NCBI GenBank assembly: GCA_965655795.1
Contig: CBFHHY010000002.1
Location: 1 to 64,000 of the forward strand
Length of the DNA stretch: 64,000 nt
Direction of reading: 5' to 3'
From: TMED14 sp002167805
GTDB taxonomy: Bacteria; Bacteroidota; Bacteroidia; Flavobacteriales; Schleiferiaceae
Every line of letters begins with the position of its first letter. Within the stretch, counting starts at the first letter, position 1. Of this stretch, positions 35,281 to 43,650 are shown in pieces. The position numbers and the translations under genes were made by a program. The notes beneath the pieces are model-generated. The model made no database searches, was not told where the DNA came from, and saw only the letters and a list, made by a program, of their open reading frames with translations.

Positions 35281-36252
35281 CTATTCCTTAATATTCAGAA
35301 CCTCAGAAATAGAATAGTTGACTTTTTTACTACTTTGTCTGACCATTAATTCTGCAAGCAATCCCGTCACAAATAATTGAGTACCCAAAACCATAGCTGT
35401 TAAAAAAATGTAAAACCATGGATCATCAGCGACCAATCCTGGTCGCATTCCTTGGGCTAAGCGATATAACTTTAAGATACCCATTGCTAAAAGAGAAACT
35501 CCACTAGCAACAAACATGAAAGTTCCAAGAGTGCCAAAAAAATGCATCGGTCTACGCTCAAATCGACTTACTAAACTCAAAGTGATTAAGTCTAACATAC
35601 CATTAACAAATCGACTCAATCCAAATTTTGTAGTTCCATACTTTCTTGCCTGATGCTGGACAATTTGTTCACCAATTTTTTTGAATCCTGCCATTTTCAC
35701 TAAAACTGGAATATATCGATGCATTTCACCTTGAACCTCAATATTTTTGATAACTTCTTTCCTATACGCCTTAAGTCCACAATTAAAATCATTCAATTTG
35801 ATGCCAGACATTTTTCTCGCTGCCCAATTGAATAATTTAGTGGGTACAGTTTTGGTAATTGGATCAAAACGCTTTTTTTTCCAACCACTAATAAGATCAA
35901 AATTTTCTTTATAAATCCTACGAACTAATTCTGGTATTTCGTCTGGACTATCCTGTAAATCGGCATCCATTGTAATTACCACTTCACCTTTAGCCTCTTT
36001 AAAACCAACATGTAAAGCTGCGGATTTACCATGATTTCTTCTAAATCTAATGGCCTTAATTATGGAATAATTCGTTTTCAGATCAACTATTACGTTCCAT
36101 GATTCATCGGTAGAACCATCATCAATAAAAATAATTTCAACTGAAAAGTTATTTTTTTCACATACTGCGTCTATCCATGACGTTAATTCTGGAAGAGATT
36201 CCTGCTCATTATAAAGAGGAATAACAATCGATATATCTAAATTATCATTCAA
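35281..36252 (-). CDS. Polyprenyl-phosphate glycosyltransferase (GtrB/DPM1-like GT2)
   Basis: This enzyme should load a sugar from a nucleotide donor onto undecaprenyl phosphate. It has ISIVIPLYNEQESLPEL at its N-terminus, FIDDGSTDESW, MDADLQDSPDEIPEL (DxD) and FNCGLKAYRKEV, all typical of this family, and two C-terminal transmembrane segments (about 235-260 and 275-300). The frame extends to an ATG at 36297, which would overlap the DUF4199 gene by 53 bases and add an unusual Gln-rich leader. A TTG at 36252, overlapping the DUF4199 stop by eight bases, gives the family-typical N-terminus and is preferred. It may supply the donor for the GT39-like enzyme. Confidence 0.88.
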   Translation of the reverse strand: MNDNLDISIVIPLYNEQESLPELTSWIDAVCEKNNFSVEIIFIDDGSTDESWNVIVDLKTNYSIIKAIRFRRNHGKSAALHVGFKEAKGEVVITMDADLQDSPDEIPELVRRIYKENFDLISGWKKKRFDPITKTVPTKLFNWAARKMSGIKLNDFNCGLKAYRKEVIKNIEVQGEMHRYIPVLVKMAGFKKIGEQIVQHQARKYGTTKFGLSRFVNGMLDLITLSLVSRFERRPMHFFGTLGTFMFVASGVSLLAMGILKLYRLAQGMRPGLVADDPWFYIFLTAMVLGTQLFVTGLLAELMVRQSSKKVNYSISEVLNIKE

Positions 36253-36799
36253 ATTCTGGAGGGTTTTTCTTGGACACTGCTGCTGCAATAAGTCCAATAA
36301 AACAGAAAAATATAAAACCGGTTGCGGAGGATTTTAATGAACCAACTACCGAAGCACCTTCTTTAGTTTTTTTAATCATTTCAGATTCAAGCTCATCCAT
36401 TGACTCCAGCCCCATTATGGATAACGTAGCTTCCAATTGTTCGTCAGGCATATCCATCATTCCTTCAAAAGCCATAGCACCTTGGCGAGCAGAAAGATCT
36501 GAGTCGATAACGTTATGCAAAAGCATATTGAATAAAAAGTTTACAAATAAGGATAAGATTACAGGAAGAATGAACGCCGAGAATGCTTCTCTAAAGGAAG
36601 CAAATCCATTATTTAATTTCTTATATGATCGAATGGCAAAAAATGGAAGAACTACAGATAGGACCAAAACTAAGATTGTTGCAATTGGATTCACAAAAAG
36701 CTTTTCATCGATAACATATGCTGTTAAAGAGAATAAGATTCCTACAGCAGAAATTATTAAACCAAAGTTTAACGCAGTTTTTTTCATATTTTCATTCAT
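36245..36799 (-). CDS. DUF4199-type membrane protein
   Basis: A ~184-residue protein with four hydrophobic segments (two near the N-terminus, one mid-protein, one near the C-terminus) and the FREAFSAF segment typical of DUF4199, a Bacteroidota family of unknown function usually encoded beside a GtrB-like transferase, as here. An ATG at 36823 would overlap the endonuclease gene and lie over the promoter box TAAGTTTG, so ATG 36799 (MNENMKK) or 36787 is preferred. It probably assists glycolipid or envelope synthesis, judged only by the neighbour. Confidence 0.82.
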   Translation of the reverse strand: MNENMKKTALNFGLIISAVGILFSLTAYVIDEKLFVNPIATILVLVLSVVLPFFAIRSYKKLNNGFASFREAFSAFILPVILSLFVNFLFNMLLHNVIDSDLSARQGAMAFEGMMDMPDEQLEATLSIMGLESMDELESEMIKKTKEGASVVGSLKSSATGFIFFCFIGLIAAAVSKKNPPEFE

Positions 36800-36812
36800 G
36801 ATGTTTTTTTTA

Positions 36813-38414
36813 TTATTTGACAAACTTACAAATACTGACTTTACCGTTTCTTAAAATTCTAACCCAACCTTTATTTGGGTAGGAGATAAACCATTTATAT
36901 GAGTATTTTGGTCCCTGAGATAACGATTTGGAACCAATAAGACGACCATTAAAATCGAATAACTGTAATGTTTCTTTTCCAGAAATATTAAAAAACTTAA
37001 GACCTTCAGGGGTCGGAATAACATATTTATCGGTTAATGAGGGTTCTTCAATACCCATCTTCGTTTTACTGATGATAGGAAGAGAAGCTGTATTCATAGA
37101 TGATAAAGATGTTATTTGGAACGTAAGTGAGTCATTAGAATAAATATTCGATGAATTATACTCCAGCAACACGGAAAATTGCTCTCCTGGCTCCAAACTT
37201 TTAGCAGAACCTCCACTGATAATATTAATTCCCGAATTACTGATATTCATGTTCGAAAACAATAATGGAACGTTGCCACTGTTTGCAATAATAAGCCTTC
37301 TTGATATTTGGGAACCAGGAATTCGATTTACAAGTTTAATAGTATCTTCAGATACTATGAAACCTGTATTGACTTGAGCGGATGTTGGCCCAACTAAATT
37401 AGAAATTCTATCGATGAATTGAGGATAGTCGACAAAGGGGTTCCTATTTCCTTGTAAACCATAAATTCCATTATTTCTGTATTCATCAAGACTATCAATA
37501 GGGAAATCATTATGCCAATCTCTAAGCACTGATTCTTGAGGACTGAAGAAATTGGAATAATCTCCATATCTCAAAACAAAATAAAGCATTGCCCGGGCAC
37601 AGTCGCCTTTGTGCTCATTTCTAGGCTCAAAGATATTTCCCTGACGCTTACTTCCTCCAACACTCCAGTTTGGAGTTCCTGTAACGACTCCAAAAGGATG
37701 ATTACTTCTAGAGCTATTTGCTGATTGATCAGAAGGGAAAAGATGATGAATATCATTTTTCATTGGAGGAGAAGAGCTATACATACTTTGCGGGAATGTA
37801 TGCTCACAATTCATATTATTTGCTACAGCGCCAGATCTTGTGTTAAAGCTTGCACTTCTTCCTGTATAGACGCATTGAACGAAGCCTCCATGATTATCTA
37901 ATGTCGCATACATATTATCTCGAGCAACATTGTAGGATAATACATTATGATTTGAAGAAATTATATTATTTAATGTGGATCTTAATGATGCTTCTGAAAG
38001 ATTTTGAGTGCTTGAATAATAGGTTTTTGAATACTGAACTTGTGCTTCAAACTCCAATCCAAATGCCCCTTCATCATGAGAGGTCTTAAGAATTATTGGA
38101 ATAATGTGTTCAATATTATGTTTTGGAGTGAATAAAACTGAAATAAACGATGAATCTCCTACTGCAATTGTACTATCATTGATATTAAATCTCAATACGG
38201 TATCACCGTAAATTGTATTTGTAAGAATGGATTCAATTATTAAATCATCAAATGAATTGTTAAATACCCAAAAACCTGAACTATCCCTTTGAGTTTCATC
38301 GACTACTCCACAGTTAATCGTATTAGTTTTGATGATTTGAGCACTCACTTCCAAGCTATAAAGGAATAGAAGACAAAAAAGTGTTGTTATAAAAATTCTA
38401 TTTTGACAATACAT
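36813..38414 (-). CDS. Secreted endonuclease I family protein with T9SS tail
   Basis: A 533-residue exported nuclease. After a signal peptide (about 1-25, ending EVSAQ) comes a choice-of-anchor-like beta domain (about 27-125). The EndoI/Vvn-type nuclease domain (about 130-340) shows MNCEHTFPQS, DIHHLFPSD and NIFEPRNEHKGDCARAMLYF, which supply the catalytic His and metal ligands of the beta-beta-alpha-metal fold. A second beta domain and a T9SS type A-like tail starting near TPEGLKFFNISGKETLQLF follow. It should degrade extracellular DNA for phosphorus or nucleosides, or in biofilms. It is not a restriction enzyme, as there is no methylase or specificity partner. Confidence 0.9.
   Translation of the reverse strand: MYCQNRIFITTLFCLLFLYSLEVSAQIIKTNTINCGVVDETQRDSSGFWVFNNSFDDLIIESILTNTIYGDTVLRFNINDSTIAVGDSSFISVLFTPKHNIEHIIPIILKTSHDEGAFGLEFEAQVQYSKTYYSSTQNLSEASLRSTLNNIISSNHNVLSYNVARDNMYATLDNHGGFVQCVYTGRSASFNTRSGAVANNMNCEHTFPQSMYSSSPPMKNDIHHLFPSDQSANSSRSNHPFGVVTGTPNWSVGGSKRQGNIFEPRNEHKGDCARAMLYFVLRYGDYSNFFSPQESVLRDWHNDFPIDSLDEYRNNGIYGLQGNRNPFVDYPQFIDRISNLVGPTSAQVNTGFIVSEDTIKLVNRIPGSQISRRLIIANSGNVPLLFSNMNISNSGINIISGGSAKSLEPGEQFSVLLEYNSSNIYSNDSLTFQITSLSSMNTASLPIISKTKMGIEEPSLTDKYVIPTPEGLKFFNISGKETLQLFDFNGRLIGSKSLSQGPKYSYKWFISYPNKGWVRILRNGKVSICKFVK
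36821..36828 (-). promoter_or_regulatory. Putative -7 box TAAGTTTG, DUF4199/GtrB unit
   Basis: An exact TAnnTTTG on the minus strand inside the last codons of the upstream endonuclease gene, 21 bases before the ATG at 36799. It supports the shorter DUF4199 start. Confidence 0.4.
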
Positions 38415-38451
38415 ATTGTTATTTAATTCAAAATGATAAGCAAAGGTCGGT

Positions 38452-38459
38452 TATCTTTG
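38452..38459 (+). promoter_or_regulatory. -7 box TATCTTTG of the SRP RNA gene
   Basis: An exact TAnnTTTG box ending about five bases before the predicted 5' end of the SRP RNA, in line with the short box-to-start spacing elsewhere in the window. Confidence 0.6.
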
Positions 38460-38463
38460 CCTG

Positions 38464-38560
38464 CGGGCAAGGATCTTACAACCAGCTCCCGATTAATCCC
38501 CCAGGGCAGAAATGCAGCAAGGGTAGTCGGTTGTAGCGGTGTGATAGGACTCCTTGCCTT
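38464..38560 (+). ncRNA. ffs: Signal recognition particle RNA, small bacterial type (4.5S-like)
   Basis: A ~97-base hairpin RNA. The closing helix is GGCAAGGA (38466-38473) with TCCTTGCC (38551-38558); ACAACC pairs with GGTTGT further in. The apical domain has the invariant SRP features: CAGG (38502-38505) opposite AGCA (38516-38519), a GCA/TGC stem and GAAA tetraloop (38509-38512), the Ffh-binding site. The RNA has no Alu domain. Its last helix runs into a T tract and should double as terminator. It ends next to the stop codon of the convergent E1 gene. Confidence 0.93.
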
Positions 38561-38562
38561 TT

Positions 38563-40890
38563 TTATTTTCCAACTAACTCTAAAACTGCTTCGACAATAT
38601 CTTCAAAACTAGGCTTTGAAAAATAATCCCCATCGCTACCATAAGCTGGGCGATGAGATTTTGAAGTTAAAGTTACTGGGGCGGCATCAAGATAATTGTA
38701 ACCATTCTGATCTTCAATAATTCTCTTCAAAATAAAAGCTGAGGCTCCTCCCTCCATATCTTCATCAACTATTAAGAGCCGATTGGTCTTTTTTAAAGAT
38801 TTTAAAATATCGTGGTTTAAATCAAAAGGTAAAAGAGTTTGGCAATCAATAACTTCGATATCTACTTCTATTGATTTTAAAAAAACTGATGCATCTTCAA
38901 CTATCCTACACATTGATCCATATGTAACCAAGGTAATTTGACTTCCTTGTCTTAAAAATTCAATTTTTCCAAGCTCTACAGTGAATTCGCCAATATTAGT
39001 CGGCGGTTTCTCTTTCAAACGATAGCCGTTCAAACATTCAATAACCAATGCTGGCTCATCGGCTCTTAACAATGTATTGTACATCCCTGCCGCTTTGGTC
39101 ATATTTCTAGGCACACAGATATACATACCTCTTAAAGAACTCAAAATTAAACCCATTGGTGAGCCTGAATGCCAAACACCTTCTAACCTATGCCCTCTGG
39201 TCCTAACAATTAGGGGGGCTTTTTGGGTTCCTTTTGTTCTCCAGTGCACTGTAGCACAATCGTCACTTAATATCTGAAGAGCATAAAGTAAATAATCTAG
39301 ATACTGAATCTCTGCTATTGGTCGTAACCCTCGCATTGCTAAACCTACTCCTTGACCAGCGATGGTAGCCTCTCTTATACCTGTATCAAAAACACGATTT
39401 TCACCATGAATTGCTTGCATTCCCTCAAGCCCCTGGTTCACATCGCCAATAGTTCCAACATCTTCACCAAAAATGATTACCTCCTTGAATTTTTCTAATA
39501 TGGCATTAAAATTATCACGTAAAATTATTCGTCCATCAATATTATCAGAATCATGAGAGTATGTAGGGTTCACAATTTCAATATCTAAAGCTGAATTTGA
39601 ATGTAAATACCTACTGTAAGCTTCATCACCCTTTTCAAGCTGATAATTTATCCAATTCCTTGCAGCTAAAACATCTTTTCCTTTTTTCTGAGCCTGAATC
39701 GCAGAAAGCCTGACCTGAGATAGTGAGTCTCGCCATAATGCAGCTTTATCATTTCTTAAGGCATCTCCCTCTTTGGCAAATCCTAACTCATCAAGCCAAT
39801 TTGCAGCCTGATCTCTTAAATTCGCTAGAGGCTCTAGGTAATCTTTGTATGCCTCTTTCATAGATGACTTCGCCTCATCCTTAGCCCCAAGTTCAATTTT
39901 ATTTAATTCTTCCTTACCAATTAAATTATGTTCTTCAATAAATAATCGAAATTGCCTTAAACAATCAAATTCATTTTCCCATTGCAAGCGTTCTTTTGAT
40001 TTGTATCTCTCATGGGATCCACTTGTTGAATGCCCCTGTGGCTGAGTCATCTCTGTTACGTGCAGTAAGACAGGTACATGCTGATTTCTCGCAATTACCT
40101 CAGCCTTTTCGAAAGATGAAACTAATTCAGCATAATTCCACCCTCGAGCGTTTATGATCTCAAAACCAGTCTCCCATTTTTTACCATTTTTAGATTTTTT
40201 TCGCTGAAAACCACTAAGAGCTTTTGAGATATTTTGTTTTATTGTTTGGTGCTTTGAATGGACAGAAATACCATAATCATCATCCCAGACACAAATCACC
40301 ATTGGAATTTGCATAACTCCAGCAGCGTTCATGGTTTCCCAAAAAATCCCTTCAGAAGTTGCTGCATTTCCTATCGTACCCCAAGCAATTTCATTTCCAT
40401 TGTTTGTGAATTGATTCTTTAATTTGAATTCTTTATAAATCTTAGATGCCTGCGCTAATCCCAAAAGTCGAGGCATCTGTGCCCCTGTAGGAGAAACATC
40501 TGATGATGAATTTTTTTTCAGCATTAGATTTAACCATTCTCCATTTTTATCAATCGTAGGCGTGGAAAAATGACCATTCATTTGCCTTCCGCCACTGGAG
40601 GGTTCATTTTTTAGATCTATATCGGCATAAAGAGATGCAAAAAAGGATTTGGCACTTAATTCCTTAATTGCCATCATAAAGGTTTGGTCTCTGTAGTATC
40701 CACTTCTGAAATCACCATTACGAAAAACTTTAGCCCAAGCAATTTGAGCAAGCTCCTTTCCATCCCCAAAAATTCCAAATTTTGCCTTTCCTGTGAGAAC
40801 TTCTTTTCTACCCAAAAGACTGCACTCTCGACTCAAAACAGCTAAATGATAGTCATTTTTTATCGAAAGAATAAAGTCTGGATTATGCAT
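38563..40890 (-). CDS. 2-oxoacid dehydrogenase E1, fused alpha-beta subunits
   Basis: A 775-residue thiamine-diphosphate enzyme that decarboxylates a 2-oxo acid (branched-chain or pyruvate type) and passes the acyl group to an E2 lipoyl domain. The alpha part (about 1-400) has SGGRQMNGHFSTP and a TPP/metal segment GTIGNAATSEG, with Asn-Ala where most E1-alpha have Asp-Gly. The beta part (about 420-775) has FGEDVG, REATIAGQGVGLAMRG, TRGHRLEGVWHSG and the C-terminal swivel. Such fusions are common in Bacteroidota. Its E3 partner may be the dihydrolipoyl dehydrogenase at 52647-54032; no E2 lies in the window. The start is supported by a TATTTTTG box four bases before the ATG. Confidence 0.92.
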   Translation of the reverse strand: MHNPDFILSIKNDYHLAVLSRECSLLGRKEVLTGKAKFGIFGDGKELAQIAWAKVFRNGDFRSGYYRDQTFMMAIKELSAKSFFASLYADIDLKNEPSSGGRQMNGHFSTPTIDKNGEWLNLMLKKNSSSDVSPTGAQMPRLLGLAQASKIYKEFKLKNQFTNNGNEIAWGTIGNAATSEGIFWETMNAAGVMQIPMVICVWDDDYGISVHSKHQTIKQNISKALSGFQRKKSKNGKKWETGFEIINARGWNYAELVSSFEKAEVIARNQHVPVLLHVTEMTQPQGHSTSGSHERYKSKERLQWENEFDCLRQFRLFIEEHNLIGKEELNKIELGAKDEAKSSMKEAYKDYLEPLANLRDQAANWLDELGFAKEGDALRNDKAALWRDSLSQVRLSAIQAQKKGKDVLAARNWINYQLEKGDEAYSRYLHSNSALDIEIVNPTYSHDSDNIDGRIILRDNFNAILEKFKEVIIFGEDVGTIGDVNQGLEGMQAIHGENRVFDTGIREATIAGQGVGLAMRGLRPIAEIQYLDYLLYALQILSDDCATVHWRTKGTQKAPLIVRTRGHRLEGVWHSGSPMGLILSSLRGMYICVPRNMTKAAGMYNTLLRADEPALVIECLNGYRLKEKPPTNIGEFTVELGKIEFLRQGSQITLVTYGSMCRIVEDASVFLKSIEVDIEVIDCQTLLPFDLNHDILKSLKKTNRLLIVDEDMEGGASAFILKRIIEDQNGYNYLDAAPVTLTSKSHRPAYGSDGDYFSKPSFEDIVEAVLELVGK

Positions 40891-40894
40891 AATG

Positions 40895-40902
40895 CAAAAA
40901 TA
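40895..40902 (-). promoter_or_regulatory. -7 box TATTTTTG of the E1 gene
   Basis: An exact TAnnTTTG on the minus strand, ending four bases before the ATG at 40890; it predicts a leaderless mRNA. The nearest TTTG is 24 bases upstream, longer than usual. Confidence 0.45.
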
Positions 40903-40950
40903 AGGCGACCTTTGCTATCGAAATATCAAATCCTTCAAAAAAAAATAATT

Positions 40951-41607
40951 ATGAAATTTTTCATCGATACAGCGAATCTTTCCGAAATTCAACAGGCGCA
41001 GGACATGGGAGTTCTTGATGGCGTAACAACAAACCCATCTCTAATGGCAAAAGAGGGAATCTCTGGAGTTAAAAATATTCAAGCACATTATGCCGCAATT
41101 TGTTCAATTGTCGATGGCGATGTTAGTGCCGAAGTTATTTCTACTGATTATCAGGGAATGATAAAAGAAGGTCTTGAGCTTGTAAAGATCGATCCCAAAA
41201 TCGTAGTAAAAGTGCCAATGATTTCAGATGGAGTAAAGGCAATACGTTACTTCTCTGATAATGGTATTCGTACCAATTGCACTTTGATTTTTAGCTCTGG
41301 ACAAGCATTGGTTGCAGCAAAAGCTGGAGCATCATATGTATCTCCATTTATAGGAAGGCTTGACGACATATCAACTAACGGAATGGACTTAATAGAATCG
41401 ATCAGGGTAATCTATGATAATTATAATTTTGAAACTGAGATTTTAGCTGCTTCTGTAAGACATCCTATGCACATAATTCAATGTGCTCATCTTGGAGCGG
41501 ATGTCATGACGGGACCTCTTAGTGCCATATCAGCGCTAATCAAACATCCACTTACGGATACAGGACTTGAAAAATTTCTTGCTGATCACGCAAAAGCAAC
41601 AAAATAA
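40951..41607 (+). CDS. Fructose-6-phosphate aldolase/transaldolase (TalC/FSA type)
   Basis: A 218-residue single-domain transaldolase of the MipB/TalC family. MKFFIDTANLSEI at 40951 is the classical N-terminus; the open frame upstream of it is not part of the protein. Catalytic features are Asp6, Asn28 in TTNPSL, Schiff-base Lys87 in VVKVPM and YVSPFIGRLDD (about 130-140). It either serves as transaldolase in the non-oxidative pentose phosphate pathway or as fructose-6-phosphate aldolase; short members in Bacteroidota are usually assigned as transaldolase. It is divergent from the E1 gene. Confidence 0.93.
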   Translation: MKFFIDTANLSEIQQAQDMGVLDGVTTNPSLMAKEGISGVKNIQAHYAAICSIVDGDVSAEVISTDYQGMIKEGLELVKIDPKIVVKVPMISDGVKAIRYFSDNGIRTNCTLIFSSGQALVAAKAGASYVSPFIGRLDDISTNGMDLIESIRVIYDNYNFETEILAASVRHPMHIIQCAHLGADVMTGPLSAISALIKHPLTDTGLEKFLADHAKATK

Positions 41608-42600
41608 CTAGCGGCGCTTATATTTTCCAGATTTAGTCAATGGTAAAGAGATCTTTTGGATAATCTTTTTAGGCCTTTTCCAACTTGGGAGATTTCTAGA
41701 AAAAACTTTTCTCAACTTTTCTTGCTCAATAGAGCTTAGAGGTATACTAAACCATACCAACGACTCATGCCAATCATCATCTTCCACGACACCAGCAAAT
41801 CCTTCGGGGTGATTTGGGTAAAACTCTGAAACCAATTTTTCAATTTCTTCGGGGTATATTTTTTTCCCTGCACTCAATATGGCCCCATCAAGTCTGCCGA
41901 GCCAATTAAAAGATTTATTATCATTCATTAGCTCGACATTGTCCGTGGTCAAAAGATCTACTATTCCCCGATCCCTTATGGTAACCTTCAACGCTCCATT
42001 CGACGACCTTACTTTCACACCATCTAAACATAAATATTGATTTTCTGTTTCAGGTGTAATCTTGCGAATAGCAAAATGAGATATAGTTTCAGTCATCCCA
42101 AATCCATGAAAAATACGAGAGGGCATCTTAGATAGATATTTCTCCTGGTGATCATAAATTGGGCCACCTCCAATCAAAACATTCTTAACCTTTTTATATC
42201 GATATGAGTTTAACTCCAAAGCCTGCTGCGGAACAAGAGATAAAAAATCTAATTCACCCTTCCAATTTATTCGTCGCCTTACCTCTAAAACTTGTATGTC
42301 CATTTCAAACTCTAATGCTCGAAAAAGCATCATAGCACCCCCAATACTAGCTATATCCATTGCAATAGCCGATTTCATTCCTTGAAAAAAAGAAAAGTAT
42401 TTTGCCGTAGATGATATACTCGCTAGTATATGAGACTTTGAAAATTTTATGGTCTTGGGTTTTCCTGAGCTACCACTAGTTTTGAAATAAAATTGAGATT
42501 CATTGGAATTCCATTTTTTGATGAGATTTTCCACGGTATCCTTATATTTCGCGGAACATTTAGCATCAAATGAAATCCGAAAACCAGTCAAAGCATCCAT
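41608..42600 (-). CDS. menE: O-succinylbenzoate-CoA ligase
   Basis: An adenylate-forming ligase that activates o-succinylbenzoate to its CoA thioester in menaquinone synthesis. It has the ATP loop FKTSGSSGKPKTIKF (about 38-52), HGFGMTETISHF (about 171-182), GRLDGAILSAGKKIYPEEIE, and the C-terminal catalytic Lys in TKSGKYKRR. At 330 residues it is much shorter than the ~450-500 residues of most acyl-CoA synthetases, as the N-terminal subdomain is compact. It is the last gene of the men operon and overlaps menC by 13 bases. Its end abuts the convergent transaldolase stop with no gap. Confidence 0.9.
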   Translation of the reverse strand: MDALTGFRISFDAKCSAKYKDTVENLIKKWNSNESQFYFKTSGSSGKPKTIKFSKSHILASISSTAKYFSFFQGMKSAIAMDIASIGGAMMLFRALEFEMDIQVLEVRRRINWKGELDFLSLVPQQALELNSYRYKKVKNVLIGGGPIYDHQEKYLSKMPSRIFHGFGMTETISHFAIRKITPETENQYLCLDGVKVRSSNGALKVTIRDRGIVDLLTTDNVELMNDNKSFNWLGRLDGAILSAGKKIYPEEIEKLVSEFYPNHPEGFAGVVEDDDWHESLVWFSIPLSSIEQEKLRKVFSRNLPSWKRPKKIIQKISLPLTKSGKYKRR

Positions 42601-43646
42601 ATTTCTCCTTTCCTAACCTCTGTTAAAGGTGTCGTATTGTTTCTATATAAGGCACCTGTTCCAAAGCCCTGAAAACCCTTTAAACCTTCGAGAGAACTTG
42701 CCCATTGCGCAATCCCGGCAAGACCTTCATTTCCCTCCAAAGCAGAGGTGATCCACCAGCCTATACCCCGAATTTCAGCTCTATGAATCCAATCCTTACA
42801 ACTCTTAAACCCACCAAGCAGCGATGGTTTTAAAACTATATAATCAGGTTTTATTTCATCTAAAATATAATCTCTATCATATTTGTCTGTGACCCCGATC
42901 AAGCTCTCGTCCAAAGCTGTTGAAACTTCACCTTTAGACGAAACTAGTTTGAGAGATTTTATATCCTTTGGTTGACATGGTTGTTCCATACTATGAATTC
43001 CGATATCCTTGAGCAAATCCATATTCGTAAGAGCTGTCTCAGCGGAATATGATCCATTTGCATCCACCCGGATCTCTATATTAGGCTGCTCATGTCTTAT
43101 TGTTTTTAAAATCATTATCTCTTTTTTAAAATCAAGAGCACCTATTTTCATTTTTATGCAATGGTAGCTATCTAATAAACGAGCTTCTATTTGATCATTC
43201 AGATAGCATTCATTCCCCATCCAAAGCAAACCATTGATAGGTATCCCCAATTCTTTTCTTGTAAATGCAGTGTCAAATAGATTCCAAGGCATGTTCGTTT
43301 TTAAGATGGATTTCCATTGCATCAAAGCAAGTTCAATTGCTAAAATAATACTTGGCCAAAGCTGGTATTCCGTATACCAAATATCATCTGGCCCATTATT
43401 TTCAGCCCAAAATTTCCATTTATTTGAATCCATTTTTGACAAGTCAGTACACAACTCTTTGAGCTTGTTTTCATATTTAGAGAGATTATCAATGCTCAGC
43501 CCTGGGAGTATCCCACATTCTCCGCGACCCGTAACCCCATCACATGTAACTTCTATAAAATAACAGGGTTTTTGGGTCATGACCCCACGAGAGGTTCCAG
43601 CAGGCCGTTTAAAATAATAATTGTATCCCCAATATTTTGCTTTCAT
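42588..43646 (-). CDS. menC: O-succinylbenzoate synthase
   Basis: A 352-residue enolase-superfamily enzyme that dehydrates SHCHC to o-succinylbenzoate. It shows the general-base Lys pair in CIKMKIGALDF, metal-ligand Asp in RVDANGSY, Glu in MEQPCQ, Asp/Glu in ALDESLIG, and the second catalytic Lys in IVLKPSLLGG, in the expected order. It sits four bases after menA and overlaps menE by 13 bases. Confidence 0.92.
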   Translation of the reverse strand: MKAKYWGYNYYFKRPAGTSRGVMTQKPCYFIEVTCDGVTGRGECGILPGLSIDNLSKYENKLKELCTDLSKMDSNKWKFWAENNGPDDIWYTEYQLWPSIILAIELALMQWKSILKTNMPWNLFDTAFTRKELGIPINGLLWMGNECYLNDQIEARLLDSYHCIKMKIGALDFKKEIMILKTIRHEQPNIEIRVDANGSYSAETALTNMDLLKDIGIHSMEQPCQPKDIKSLKLVSSKGEVSTALDESLIGVTDKYDRDYILDEIKPDYIVLKPSLLGGFKSCKDWIHRAEIRGIGWWITSALEGNEGLAGIAQWASSLEGLKGFQGFGTGALYRNNTTPLTEVRKGEIWML

Positions 43647-43650
43647 CGAC

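Noticed and set aside
36270..36854. Long plus-strand open frame (194 codons) opposite DUF4199
   Set aside because: It is antisense to a family-supported membrane protein, rich in Lys/Ile codons created by the complement, and has no recognisable domain or promoter.
43234..43563. 109-codon plus-strand frame opposite menC
   Set aside because: It is the mirror of a conserved enolase-superfamily gene and has no own signal.
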